Shown piece after piece: positions 23,747 through 31,284 of a stretch of 64,000 nucleotides of DNA. The stretch's first letter is position 1. Each line of letters opens with the position of its first letter. This stretch comes from Actinophytocola gossypii (lineage in GTDB: Bacteria; Actinomycetota; Actinomycetes; Mycobacteriales; Pseudonocardiaceae): the NCBI RefSeq assembly GCF_025165815.1, contig NZ_JAFFZE010000002.1, forward strand, positions 37,890 through 101,889, read 5' to 3'. Position numbers and translations under genes: made by a program. The notes below the pieces were generated by a model that worked only from the letters and a program-made list of their open reading frames with translations, had not been told where the DNA came from and did no database searches.

Positions 23747-24439
23747 CTAGCCGGTGCGCCCCGCGCTGGGCAACGCCTCACCGCCGACAGGTCGCGGTGT
23801 CCACGCGCGGGGCAGCCGCACGAACGCGGCGGCCAGGCTCACGAGGACCGTGGCGGCGAACGTGGCGGGCATGATCCAGGCGACGCCCAGCGCTCCGAAG
23901 GCGCTACCGGCGCCGACCCCGACCAGCGTGCCGACCGTCGCGCACACCGCCGCCCGCCGGATCCAGCCGGGCTCACCGCCCCGGGCCCGCCGCCACAGCA
24001 GGCCCGCGCCGGCGACCACGAGGACCGCCGCCGCGCTCGTCACCAGGACCATGAGGAACGCCTGGGCCACCCCCGCCCTCGGCTCCTCCGTCACCCCGGT
24101 GGGCCCGGTGATCGCCGTGACCTCGTTGTCGAACAGCGTCACCGTCGCCGGCACGTCGTGGCCGCCCCAGGGGACGCCGATCCGGTCGGCGGCCTCGGGA
24201 GTGAGAACCGCGTCGCCGGTACCCGACAACGTCAGCGAAAGCACGACGTCTCCCTCGGCACGGTCGTCGAACCTGTCGACCCGGACCTCGGCTGTTCGGA
24301 GACAATCCGGGGCGGGACTCGCCGCCGGGCACGGTTGCGCGAAGGTGCGTGCCCACAGGGTCGTCACGGGTCCGCCCCACAGGACCACGCCGAACAGGGC
24401 CAGGACGACCATGGCGCCGGCACCACGTACGGCTCGCAT
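23747..24439 (-). CDS. Membrane protein of unknown function
   Basis: 230 residues from ATG 24439. One N-terminal helix (GAMVVLALFGVVLWGGPVTT), an extracellular region of about 100 residues with three Cys/Asp-rich stretches, then three hydrophobic segments (AFLMVLVTSAAAVLVVAGAG, AAVCATVGTLVGVGAG, FAATVLVSLAAAFVRL). I recognise no family. It is divergent from the pterin-like cluster across only 38 bases, so the promoters overlap, but it need not be part of that pathway. Confidence 0.65.
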   Translation of the reverse strand: MRAVRGAGAMVVLALFGVVLWGGPVTTLWARTFAQPCPAASPAPDCLRTAEVRVDRFDDRAEGDVVLSLTLSGTGDAVLTPEAADRIGVPWGGHDVPATVTLFDNEVTAITGPTGVTEEPRAGVAQAFLMVLVTSAAAVLVVAGAGLLWRRARGGEPGWIRRAAVCATVGTLVGVGAGSAFGALGVAWIMPATFAATVLVSLAAAFVRLPRAWTPRPVGGEALPSAGRTG

Positions 24440-24477
24440 GAGGTGCGATTCTAGATCCACGAGGCGGAGGGAGTTCC

Positions 24478-25452
24478 ATGGCGGACCACGCGTTCTGGCT
24501 GGCCGAACCGGGCCGGGGGGAGATCCGACCGGTCGACGTGCCGCCACCCGGCCCCGGCGAGGTCCTCGTCCGTACCCGGTACTCCGCGGTCAGCCGAGGC
24601 ACCGAGACCCTCGTGTTCCGCGGCGACGTCCCGGAGAGCCAGCACGGGATCATGCGCGCCCCCTTCCAGGACGGCGACTTCCCCGCCCCGGTCAAGTACG
24701 GCTACCTCAACGTCGGCGTCGTCGAGGACGGACCGGCCGAACTGCGCGGGCGCACCGTCTTCTGCCTGTACCCGCACCAGACCCGCTACGTCGTCCCGGC
24801 CACCGCGGTCACCGTCGTGCCGGACACCGTGCCGGCCGAACGCGCCGTGCTCGCCGGCACGGTGGAGACCGCCGTCAACGCCGCCTGGGACGCCGCGCCG
24901 CTGGTCGGGGACCGGATCGCGGTCGTCGGTGCCGGGATGGTCGGCGCGTCGGTCGCTGCCGTGCTCGCCGGAATGCCGGCAGCGCGGGTCCAACTGGTCG
25001 ACGTCGACCCGGGCCGGGCCGCGCTCGCCGCCGCCCTTGGCGTCGAGTTCGCCACCCCCGACCAGGCCCGGGACGGCTGTGACCTCGTCGTGCACGCCAG
25101 CGCGTCGGAGGCCGGGCTCGCCCGCTCGCTCGACCTGCTCGCGCCAGAGGGTGTCCTGGTCGAGCTGAGCTGGTACGGCGACCGGCGGGTGCGGGTGCCG
25201 CTGGGGGAGTGGTTCCACTCCCACCGGCTCACCCTGCGCGCCAGCCAGGTCGGCACCGTCTCGCCGAACCAGCGCGGCCGCCGCGGGTACGCCGAGCGGC
25301 TGGCCGTCGCCATGGACCTGCTCGCCGACGACACCTTCGACGCACTGGTCACCGGCGAGTGCCGCTTCACCGAGCTCCCGGACCTGCTGCCCCGGCTGAA
25401 CAAGATTGAACTGAGTGCCCTCTGCGTGCGTGTTAGCTACGACAGCACCTGA
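24478..25452 (+). CDS. MDR-superfamily dehydrogenase lacking zinc ligands
   Basis: 324 residues; GGAGGGAG precedes the ATG. The GroES-like N-terminal half has VLVRTRYSAVSRGTETLVFRG where zinc enzymes carry a Cys, and VKYGYLNVGVVEDG in place of the GHE motif. The Rossmann half has RIAVVGAGMVGASVAAVLAG, then VQLVDVDPGRAALAAALG, so it should bind NAD(P). The form resembles BchC-like and other zinc-independent members. It opens the putative pterin-like operon, 21 bases before the PTPS-like gene; its substrate would be an alcohol or keto group on the pathway intermediate (inference). Confidence 0.85.
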   Translation: MADHAFWLAEPGRGEIRPVDVPPPGPGEVLVRTRYSAVSRGTETLVFRGDVPESQHGIMRAPFQDGDFPAPVKYGYLNVGVVEDGPAELRGRTVFCLYPHQTRYVVPATAVTVVPDTVPAERAVLAGTVETAVNAAWDAAPLVGDRIAVVGAGMVGASVAAVLAGMPAARVQLVDVDPGRAALAAALGVEFATPDQARDGCDLVVHASASEAGLARSLDLLAPEGVLVELSWYGDRRVRVPLGEWFHSHRLTLRASQVGTVSPNQRGRRGYAERLAVAMDLLADDTFDALVTGECRFTELPDLLPRLNKIELSALCVRVSYDST

Positions 25453-25473
25453 CCGACACCAGGGAGGCGCCGG

Positions 25474-25872
25474 GTGTTCAGCCTCACCGTCCGGGACCAC
25501 ATGATGGTCGCGCACAGCTTCACCGGCGAGGTGTTCGGCCCCGCGCAACGGCTGCACGGCGCCACCTTCGTCGTCGACGCCACGTTCCGCCGGGCCGAAC
25601 TCGACCGGGACAACCTCGTCGTCGACATCGGACTCGCGACCGCGCGGCTGGGGGAGGTCCTCGGTGCCCTCAACTACCGCAACCTCGACGAGCTGCCGGA
25701 GTTCGCGGGCGTCAACACCTCCACCGAGTTCCTCGCCAAGCACGTCGCCGACCGGCTCGCCGAGCGGGTCCACGACGGACAGCTGGGCGACGGCGCCCGC
25801 GGGCTGGCGGAGATCGAGGTGACGCTGCACGAGTCGCACGTCGCCTCCGCGAGCTACCGGCGGCTGTTGTGA
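25474..25872 (+). CDS. 6-pyruvoyl-tetrahydropterin synthase-like T-fold protein, catalytic residues replaced
   Basis: 132 residues, GTG start with GGGAGG 6 bases before. The overall pattern is PTPS/QueD: MMVAHSF with His14, RLHGATF with His28, [13 protein letters not shown], and Glu120 in the position that anchors the pterin ring. The catalytic Cys position is Ala24, the HGH zinc motif is HGA (Ala30), and the LDHHYLN Asp-His pair is LNYRNLD (Asn67, Tyr68). Zinc binding and the PTPS reaction are therefore unlikely, while pterin-like binding may remain. The S. coelicolor homologue SCO6650, as I recall its structure report, shows the same losses. Coupled by GTGA overlap to the next gene. Confidence 0.88.
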   Translation: MFSLTVRDHMMVAHSFTGEVFGPAQRLHGATFVVDATFRRAELDRDNLVVDIGLATARLGEVLGALNYRNLDELPEFAGVNTSTEFLAKHVADRLAERVHDGQLGDGARGLAEIEVTLHESHVASASYRRLL

Positions 25873-26921
25873 CCGACTTCCTCCTGCCCGCCGACGTGGA
25901 CGACGTGTCGTTCGCCAGCGGCGGCAACACCTACGACCGGCGGATGTGCGCGGTCCTCGGCCTGCGCCAGGTCCCGGTCGCCGGCACCTGGCCCACTCCC
26001 GACACGGCCGCCAGCGCCGCGCTGGACCGGGCCCTCGCCGACGTGCCGGACGGCGACGTCGTGCTGGTCGACGGCCTCGTCGCCTGCGGGGTCCCGGCGG
26101 TCGTCGTCCCGCACGCGCGGCGGCTGCGGCTCGCGGTCCTGCTGCACCTCCCGCTCGGCGACGAGACCGGGCTCACCTCCGACCGCGCCGCCGAACTGGA
26201 CGCGCTGGAGCGGGAGACGCTGCGCGAAGCGTTCGCCGTGGTCGCGACCAGCCCGTGGGCCCGCCGCAGGCTGATCGGCCTGCACCGGCTCGATCCCGAC
26301 CGCGTGCACGTCGTCGAGCCCGGCACCGACCCGGCCCCGCGCGCCGCCGGCGGTGACGGCTCGAGGCTCCTCTGCCTGGCCTCGGTCACCCCGCGCAAGG
26401 GTCACGACCTGCTCGCCGAGGCTCTCGCCGAGGTCGCCGACCTGCCGTGGACCTGCGCATGCGTCGGCTCGGTGCGCCGCGACCCCGCGCACGTCGACGA
26501 GGTCCGCGCCCTCATCGACCGGCACGGCCTCACCGGCCGGATGACCCTCACCGGCCCGCTCCCCGACGCCGAGCTGGAGCGGTCGTTCAGCGAGACCGAC
26601 CTGCTCGTGCTGCCCTCCCGCCGCGAGACCTACGGCATGGTCGTCACCGAGGCCCTGGCCCGCGGCATCCCGGTGCTGACCACCGCCGTCGACGCGCTCC
26701 CGGACACCCTCGGCCAGGCACCCGGCGGCGGCGTCCCCGGCATCCTCGTCCCGCCGGGCGACGCCCCCGCCCTCGCCGAGGCGCTGCGCCGCTGGCTCAC
26801 CGAGCCCCGGCTGCGCGACCGGCTCCGCGAACGCGCGCTCAAACGCGAGCTCGACGACTGGGACACCGCCGCCACCCGGCTGGCCGACGTGCTCGACCGG
26901 ATGCGGGGTGAGCCCTGGTGA
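25869..26921 (+). CDS. GT4-family glycosyltransferase
   Basis: 350 residues, GTG start in a GTGA overlap. GT-B fold: the N-terminal half has [20 protein letters not shown] and [20 protein letters not shown]. The donor half has [40 protein letters not shown] and the EX7E motif [16 protein letters not shown]. This retaining family uses nucleotide-activated sugars. Within the cluster it is expected to add a sugar to the pyrimidine/pterin-like product or to a lipid carrying it (inference). No membrane segment. Confidence 0.88.
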   Translation: MTDFLLPADVDDVSFASGGNTYDRRMCAVLGLRQVPVAGTWPTPDTAASAALDRALADVPDGDVVLVDGLVACGVPAVVVPHARRLRLAVLLHLPLGDETGLTSDRAAELDALERETLREAFAVVATSPWARRRLIGLHRLDPDRVHVVEPGTDPAPRAAGGDGSRLLCLASVTPRKGHDLLAEALAEVADLPWTCACVGSVRRDPAHVDEVRALIDRHGLTGRMTLTGPLPDAELERSFSETDLLVLPSRRETYGMVVTEALARGIPVLTTAVDALPDTLGQAPGGGVPGILVPPGDAPALAEALRRWLTEPRLRDRLRERALKRELDDWDTAATRLADVLDRMRGEPW

Positions 26922-27871
26922 CCGCCGTCCTTGACCGGCTCGTACCGGTCGTCGAGGCCCCCGCCGCCGACCCGAAACGCCTGTGGGCGTGGGCGAAACT
27001 GCTCGTCGGCGTCGGGATCGTCGCCGCGCTGGTCTGGAAGGTCGGCGCCGACGGGTTCGTCGACGGCCTGCGGGTGATCTCCGCCGCCGAGGTGGCCGCC
27101 GCGCTCGCGATCGGGCTCGCCACCACCGTGCTCTGCGCGTGGCGCTGGTCCCTGGTCGCCCGCCGGCTCGGCCTTCGGCTGCCACTGCCCCGCGCGGTCG
27201 GCGACTACTACCGCGCGCTGTTCCTGAACTCCGTGCTGCCCGCCGGCGTACTCGGCGACGTGCAGCGCGCGGTGCGGCACGGCCGGGAGTCGGGCGACCT
27301 GGGCGCCGGCGTGCGCGCGGTCGTCCTCGAACGGATGGCCGGCCAGGCCGTGGTGATCGCCGCCGGCGTGGTGGTCCTGCTGATGTCCCCGGCCCGCGAC
27401 GTCGGCCTGGTCGTGCTGGCCGCGGCCGCGGTGGTCGTGGCCGGCTACCTCGCCGCCCGCCGCTGGACCGGCACCGGCTCCCGCTGGCGCCGCACCATCG
27501 ACGACGTGCGCACGGGGCTGCTGGCGCGCGACGCGTGGCCAGGCGTGGCGCTGCTGTCCGCGCTGGCGCTCGCCGGGCACGGGACGCTGTTCGTGATCGC
27601 GATGCGCGCGGCCGGCGCCACCCAGTCGCTGGAGCAGCTGCTGCCGATCGTCGTGGTCGCGCTGCTCGCGATGGGCCTGCCGGTCAACGTCGGAGGCTGG
27701 GGTCCGCGCGAGGGCGTGACCGCGCTGATGTTCGCCGCGGCCGGGCTCGGCGCCGCGCAGGGCCTGACCGCCGCGGTGGCGTACGGGCTGCTCGGGCTGG
27801 TCGCCAGCCTGCCGGGCGCGCTGCTGCTGGTTCGACGGGGTTCGACGGGTTCACGGGAGATGGTCGCATGA
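26918..27871 (+). CDS. Lysylphosphatidylglycerol synthase/AglD-like transmembrane protein
   Basis: 317 residues with about eight membrane segments (VGVGIVAALVWKVG; VAAALAIGLATTVLCAWRWS; later ALLSALALAGHGTLFVIAMR). The conserved YYRALFLNSVLPAGVLGDV and GLPVNVGGWGPREGVTALMF stretches define the UPF0104/YbhN/AglD superfamily. Members include lipid flippases and proteins involved with lipid-linked sugars. GTG start overlaps the glycosyltransferase stop, and the stop overlaps the cyclohydrolase start (ATGA). A role in moving or lipid-anchoring the glycosylated product is plausible but unproven. Confidence 0.85.
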   Translation: MTAVLDRLVPVVEAPAADPKRLWAWAKLLVGVGIVAALVWKVGADGFVDGLRVISAAEVAAALAIGLATTVLCAWRWSLVARRLGLRLPLPRAVGDYYRALFLNSVLPAGVLGDVQRAVRHGRESGDLGAGVRAVVLERMAGQAVVIAAGVVVLLMSPARDVGLVVLAAAAVVVAGYLAARRWTGTGSRWRRTIDDVRTGLLARDAWPGVALLSALALAGHGTLFVIAMRAAGATQSLEQLLPIVVVALLAMGLPVNVGGWGPREGVTALMFAAAGLGAAQGLTAAVAYGLLGLVASLPGALLLVRRGSTGSREMVA

Positions 27872-28596
27872 CTGGACTGGCCGACATCGGGCGGCAGAAC
27901 ACGATCGTTCGGGCCGGTGAGACCCGGTTGCCGACCAGGTACGGGGAGTTCCGTGCGGTCGGCTACCTCGACCGGCACGGCGACGAGCACCTGGCGGTGG
28001 TGCACGGCGACGTGACCGGGTTCGCCCCGCTCACCCGGGTGCACTCGGAGTGCCTGACCGGCGACGTGTTCGCCTCCACCCGCTGCGAGTGCGGCGAGCA
28101 GCTCTCCGCCGCGCTGCGCGAGATCGCGACGGCCGGCGCCGGCCTGGTGATCTACCTCAAGGGCCACGAGGGCCGCGGCATCGGCCTGGTCGCCAAGCTC
28201 AAGGCCATGCGCCTGCAGGAGGAGGGCCTGGACACCGTCGAGGCGAACGTGGCGCTCGGTCTGCCCGTCGACGCACGCAGCTTCGACGCCGCCGCCGAGA
28301 TCCTCGACGACCTCGGAGTGGCCGAGATCCGCCTCCTGTCGAACAACCCGAGGAAGGTGGAGTCGTTGCGGGCCAAGGGCATCCGCATCACCGAACGGGT
28401 TCCCCTGCTGGTCGAGCCGTGCCAGGAGAACCTCGCCTACCTGTCGACGAAGCGGGAGCGCCTCGGCCACCACCTGCCTCAGCTGTCCAGCGCCGCCACC
28501 ACGTCCGCGAAGGAGGCGGCCAGACTCGTCAGCGCACCCCTGCCCTTCGCCGCCGACGCGAGGGACGGCCGCCCGATCACGCCGGACGCGGTGTAG
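27868..28596 (+). CDS. GTP cyclohydrolase II homologue, probable FAPy-forming type
   Basis: 242 residues. Zinc Cys62, Cys73 and Cys75 lie in RVHSECLTGDVF and TRCECGEQ; Asp135 and Arg137 match E. coli RibA Asp126/Arg128; GHEGRGIGL and the NNPRKVE phosphate region are intact. Tyr105 of E. coli RibA (KIRAY) is Met114 here (KLKAM). In S. coelicolor SCO6655 a Met at this place, as I recall, stops the reaction at the formamidopyrimidine FAPy. The same product is predicted here. About 37 extra C-terminal residues overlap the convergent hydrolase gene. This is not the riboflavin-operon enzyme: no ribB, ribH or ribE is nearby. Confidence 0.92.
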   Translation: MTGLADIGRQNTIVRAGETRLPTRYGEFRAVGYLDRHGDEHLAVVHGDVTGFAPLTRVHSECLTGDVFASTRCECGEQLSAALREIATAGAGLVIYLKGHEGRGIGLVAKLKAMRLQEEGLDTVEANVALGLPVDARSFDAAAEILDDLGVAEIRLLSNNPRKVESLRAKGIRITERVPLLVEPCQENLAYLSTKRERLGHHLPQLSSAATTSAKEAARLVSAPLPFAADARDGRPITPDAV

Positions 28597-29192
28597 GCGG
28601 CCAGCCCGCGGGTCAGGAACCGCTCCCGGTCGTCGGCGAGGTGGTCGTGCTCGGCGTAGTCGGGCCGGACCAGCGACGGGTGCGCGTGCAGCAGGATCGA
28701 GGTCTCCAGCTCGCCCGCGTGCATGTCGCTGACCGAGGTCAGTTCGACCCCGCCGTCCCGGCGCGCGGCTGCCCAGTCGTTCTCGGTGGGGAACAGCGCC
28801 ATCTTGTGCCCGCGCGCGCTCGCCTCCTGCACGACGTTGCCGAGCACGTAGTTCCCGCCGTGCCCGCTGACCACCACGAGCTTGCGAATCCCCTGCGTGC
28901 GCAACGACTCCGCGACCTCGGTGACGATCGCGTGCAGCGTGGTCGCCGAGATGCTCACCGTGCCCCGCCAGGCCGCGTGCTCGTGCGAGCACGAGATCGT
29001 CACCGGCGGCAGCTGCAACACGTCATGGCGCTCCGCGACCGCCCGCGCCACCGTCACCGCGATCACGGTGTCGGTGGCCAGCGGCAGGATCGCCCCGTGC
29101 TGCTCGAAGCTCCCGACGGGCAACAGCGCGATCTCGGCGTCCCGCACCCGCTCCTCGACTGAGGTGGCGGTGGGCAGCAGGTAGTCGGTCAT
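28479..29192 (-). CDS. Creatininase-family hydrolase, ArfB/MftE-like
   Basis: 237 residues. Metal ligands of the creatininase superfamily are visible: Glu30 and His32 in VGSFEQHGAILPL, Asp41 in ATDTVIA, His111 in SGHGGNY, and DMHAGELETS with Glu161. The superfamily includes creatininase, the mycofactocin peptidase MftE, and archaeal ArfB, which removes formate from FAPy. Next to a predicted FAPy-forming cyclohydrolase, the ArfB reaction is the best guess. No mycofactocin genes are seen. The two genes converge and overlap by 118 bases, so the operon and this gene may be regulated oppositely. Confidence 0.85.
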   Translation of the reverse strand: MTDYLLPTATSVEERVRDAEIALLPVGSFEQHGAILPLATDTVIAVTVARAVAERHDVLQLPPVTISCSHEHAAWRGTVSISATTLHAIVTEVAESLRTQGIRKLVVVSGHGGNYVLGNVVQEASARGHKMALFPTENDWAAARRDGGVELTSVSDMHAGELETSILLHAHPSLVRPDYAEHDHLADDRERFLTRGLAAYTASGVIGRPSLASAAKGRGALTSLAASFADVVAALDS

Positions 29193-29283
29193 GGTCGTCG
29201 ACTATGGCCCGACCGGCACCTCCTGGCGAGTGCCGCGCCTCACGGGGACCGCACGAGGGCGGTCGAATACTGGCGGAGTGGCG

Positions 29284-30135
29284 GTGCGGGAACCGGGTGG
29301 GCGCTATCTGCGGCATCGGGAGCACCGGTGGCCCGGTCTCGGACTGGAGCTGGCGCGGTGGCGGGCGGGGCCGGCGACCGAGGGTCTGTGCCACGTGCCG
29401 GAGCACCTGTTGTTCGTCACCCTCGGCGGCCACACGGCGCGTACGGAGGCGCGGATCGAGAACGGTCACCGGTACGCCGGCGCCGACTTCCCCGGAGCGG
29501 TCACGTTCATCCCGGCCGACCGGCGCCGGGTGGCGTGGCACGGGCGCGGGGTGATCGACTACGTGACCATCCGGCTCGATCCGGCCGGGCTGCCGGCCGA
29601 GGTCGAGCCGGAGCGGGTCGAGTTCACCGGGTTCACCAACGGCCCCGATCCGCTGGTCCGCCAGCTCGCGCTGGCGCTGCGGGCCGAGGCGGCCGACGGC
29701 GGCGTCGCCGGGCAGCTGTTCGTCGACAACGTCGCCGCCACCCTCGCACTGCACCTGGTCCGCCGTTACTCCAACCTCGCCGACCACCCCCCAGCGTCGG
29801 CACCGGGACTCGCCGGTGCGCGGCTGCACCGGGTGATCGAGCACATCGCCGCCCACCTCGCCGGCGATCTGCGGCTCGTGCGGCTCGCGGAGGTGGCCGG
29901 AATGGACCGGTACCAGTTCAGCCGCGCGTTCAAACAGGCGACGGGGACCGCGCCGCACCGGTACGTGGTCGAGCGTCGGGTGCACCGCGCCACCGAACTC
30001 CTCGCGCGCACCGACCTGCCGATCGCGGAGATCGCGGTCGCCGTCGGGATGTCCAGCCAGAGCCACCTGACCACGGTGTTCCGCCGCACGGTCGGCGACA
30101 CCCCGCTGGCGTACCGGAAGGCGCGGCGGGGCTGA
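29284..30135 (+). CDS. AraC-family transcriptional regulator
   Basis: 283 residues from GTG 29284, with GGAG 5 bases before; GTG 29278 and earlier starts are open. The N-terminal cupin-like sensor half (YLRHREHRWPGLGLELARW, HVPEHLLFVTLGG) is followed by two helix-turn-helices: LRLVRLAEVAGMDRYQFSRA with FKQATGTAPHRYVVERRV, then DLPIAEIAVAVGMSSQSHLT. It is divergent from the creatininase gene and 99 bases before the aldo/keto reductase, so either could be its target. Confidence 0.9.
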   Translation: MREPGGRYLRHREHRWPGLGLELARWRAGPATEGLCHVPEHLLFVTLGGHTARTEARIENGHRYAGADFPGAVTFIPADRRRVAWHGRGVIDYVTIRLDPAGLPAEVEPERVEFTGFTNGPDPLVRQLALALRAEAADGGVAGQLFVDNVAATLALHLVRRYSNLADHPPASAPGLAGARLHRVIEHIAAHLAGDLRLVRLAEVAGMDRYQFSRAFKQATGTAPHRYVVERRVHRATELLARTDLPIAEIAVAVGMSSQSHLTTVFRRTVGDTPLAYRKARRG

Positions 30136-30234
30136 CGCACGATTCCGCAACGGCGGCCACGAATCTGGAAGACGTTCCGCGCACTCCCTCGCGACGATCA
30201 CGGCGTTCCGAGATCGAGACCGAGGGAGTCGACG

Positions 30235-31272
30235 ATGTCCGACCACAACCAACCGGCCCGGCCGGCCCGCCGCACGGTGATCAAGGCGGCCGGAGCGGGC
30301 GCGGTGCTCGCGGCGACGGCCGCGGCGAGCACCACACCCGCCGCCGCCACCCCGCACGGCAGGCTGCTCACCAGGAGGATCCCGAGCACCGGCGAGCGGG
30401 TGCCGGCGGTCGGACTCGGCACGTTCATGACGTTCGACCAGTGGCCGTCCGAGCCTCGGACGGCGATCCGGGAGGTGTTCCGCCGGTTCTGGACCGGCGG
30501 CGGACGGGTCGTCGACACCTCGCCGCTGTACGGGCTGTCGGAGGGGAACATCGGCGAGTTCAGCCGGGACCTCGGCGTCAACCGCGCCATGTTCTGCGCG
30601 AACAAGCTGTGGACGACCGGGCCCTTCCTGAACGACGACAGCCACGCCGTCGCGCAGCGGGACCAGTCGTTCACCCGGCTGGACCGCGAGCGGCTCGACG
30701 TCGTGCAGGTGCACAGCCTGACCGCCGTGGAGATGCACCTCCCGATCCTGCGGCGGTGGAAGGCCGAGGGGAGGATCCGGATGCTGGGCGTCACCCACCA
30801 CGACCCGATGTACTTCCCGATCCTCGAGCACTGGATCCGCACCGGCGACCTCGACTTCGTCCAGGTGCACTACTCGATCCAGATGCGGGAGGCCGAGAAG
30901 CGACTGCTGCCGCTCGCCGCCGACCACGGCACCGCGGTCCTGGTGAACATGCCCCTGGAGAAGGCCCGGTTGCACGACATCGTCCACGGCCGCCGGCTGC
31001 CCAAGGTGGCCGAGGAGATCGGGGCCGAGTCGTGGGCGCAGTTCTTCCTCAAGTACGTGCTCGCGCATCCCGCGGTGACCGCGGTCCTGCCGGCCACCAC
31101 CAACCCCGACCACGTGGTCGACAACCTGGGCGCCATGCGCGGACCGCTGCCGGACCGCCGGGCGCGACGGGACATGATCCGGGAGATGGAGCTGGTGGAC
31201 GGGTTCCGCGAGCTCCAGTCGCGACCGTGGTACCCCGGCAAGACGTTCGACGGGCAGGTGAGGTTGGGCTGA
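30235..31272 (+). CDS. Exported aldo/keto reductase
   Basis: 345 residues with a twin-arginine signal (PARRTVIKAAGAGAVLAA) ending near residue 35. The AKR tetrad is present: Asp and Tyr in VVDTSPLYGLSEGN, Lys in MFCANKLWTT and His in VVQVHSLTAVEM. The NADPH-binding end has VLPATTNPDHVVDNLGAM. Tat export of a folded, cofactor-loaded reductase is seen in a subset of AKRs. The substrate is a carbonyl or sugar outside the membrane and is unknown. It follows the AraC-type regulator and stands alone. Confidence 0.88.
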   Translation: MSDHNQPARPARRTVIKAAGAGAVLAATAAASTTPAAATPHGRLLTRRIPSTGERVPAVGLGTFMTFDQWPSEPRTAIREVFRRFWTGGGRVVDTSPLYGLSEGNIGEFSRDLGVNRAMFCANKLWTTGPFLNDDSHAVAQRDQSFTRLDRERLDVVQVHSLTAVEMHLPILRRWKAEGRIRMLGVTHHDPMYFPILEHWIRTGDLDFVQVHYSIQMREAEKRLLPLAADHGTAVLVNMPLEKARLHDIVHGRRLPKVAEEIGAESWAQFFLKYVLAHPAVTAVLPATTNPDHVVDNLGAMRGPLPDRRARRDMIREMELVDGFRELQSRPWYPGKTFDGQVRLG

Positions 31273-31284
31273 GCTTGGTGGACG

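Noticed and set aside
27868..28596. Riboflavin operon ribA
   Set aside because: No ribB, ribD, ribE or ribH and no FMN riboswitch nearby; Met at the Tyr105 position argues for another product.
28479..29192. MftE of a mycofactocin cluster
   Set aside because: No mftA, mftB, mftC, mftD or mftF near it; the cyclohydrolase context favours an ArfB-like role.
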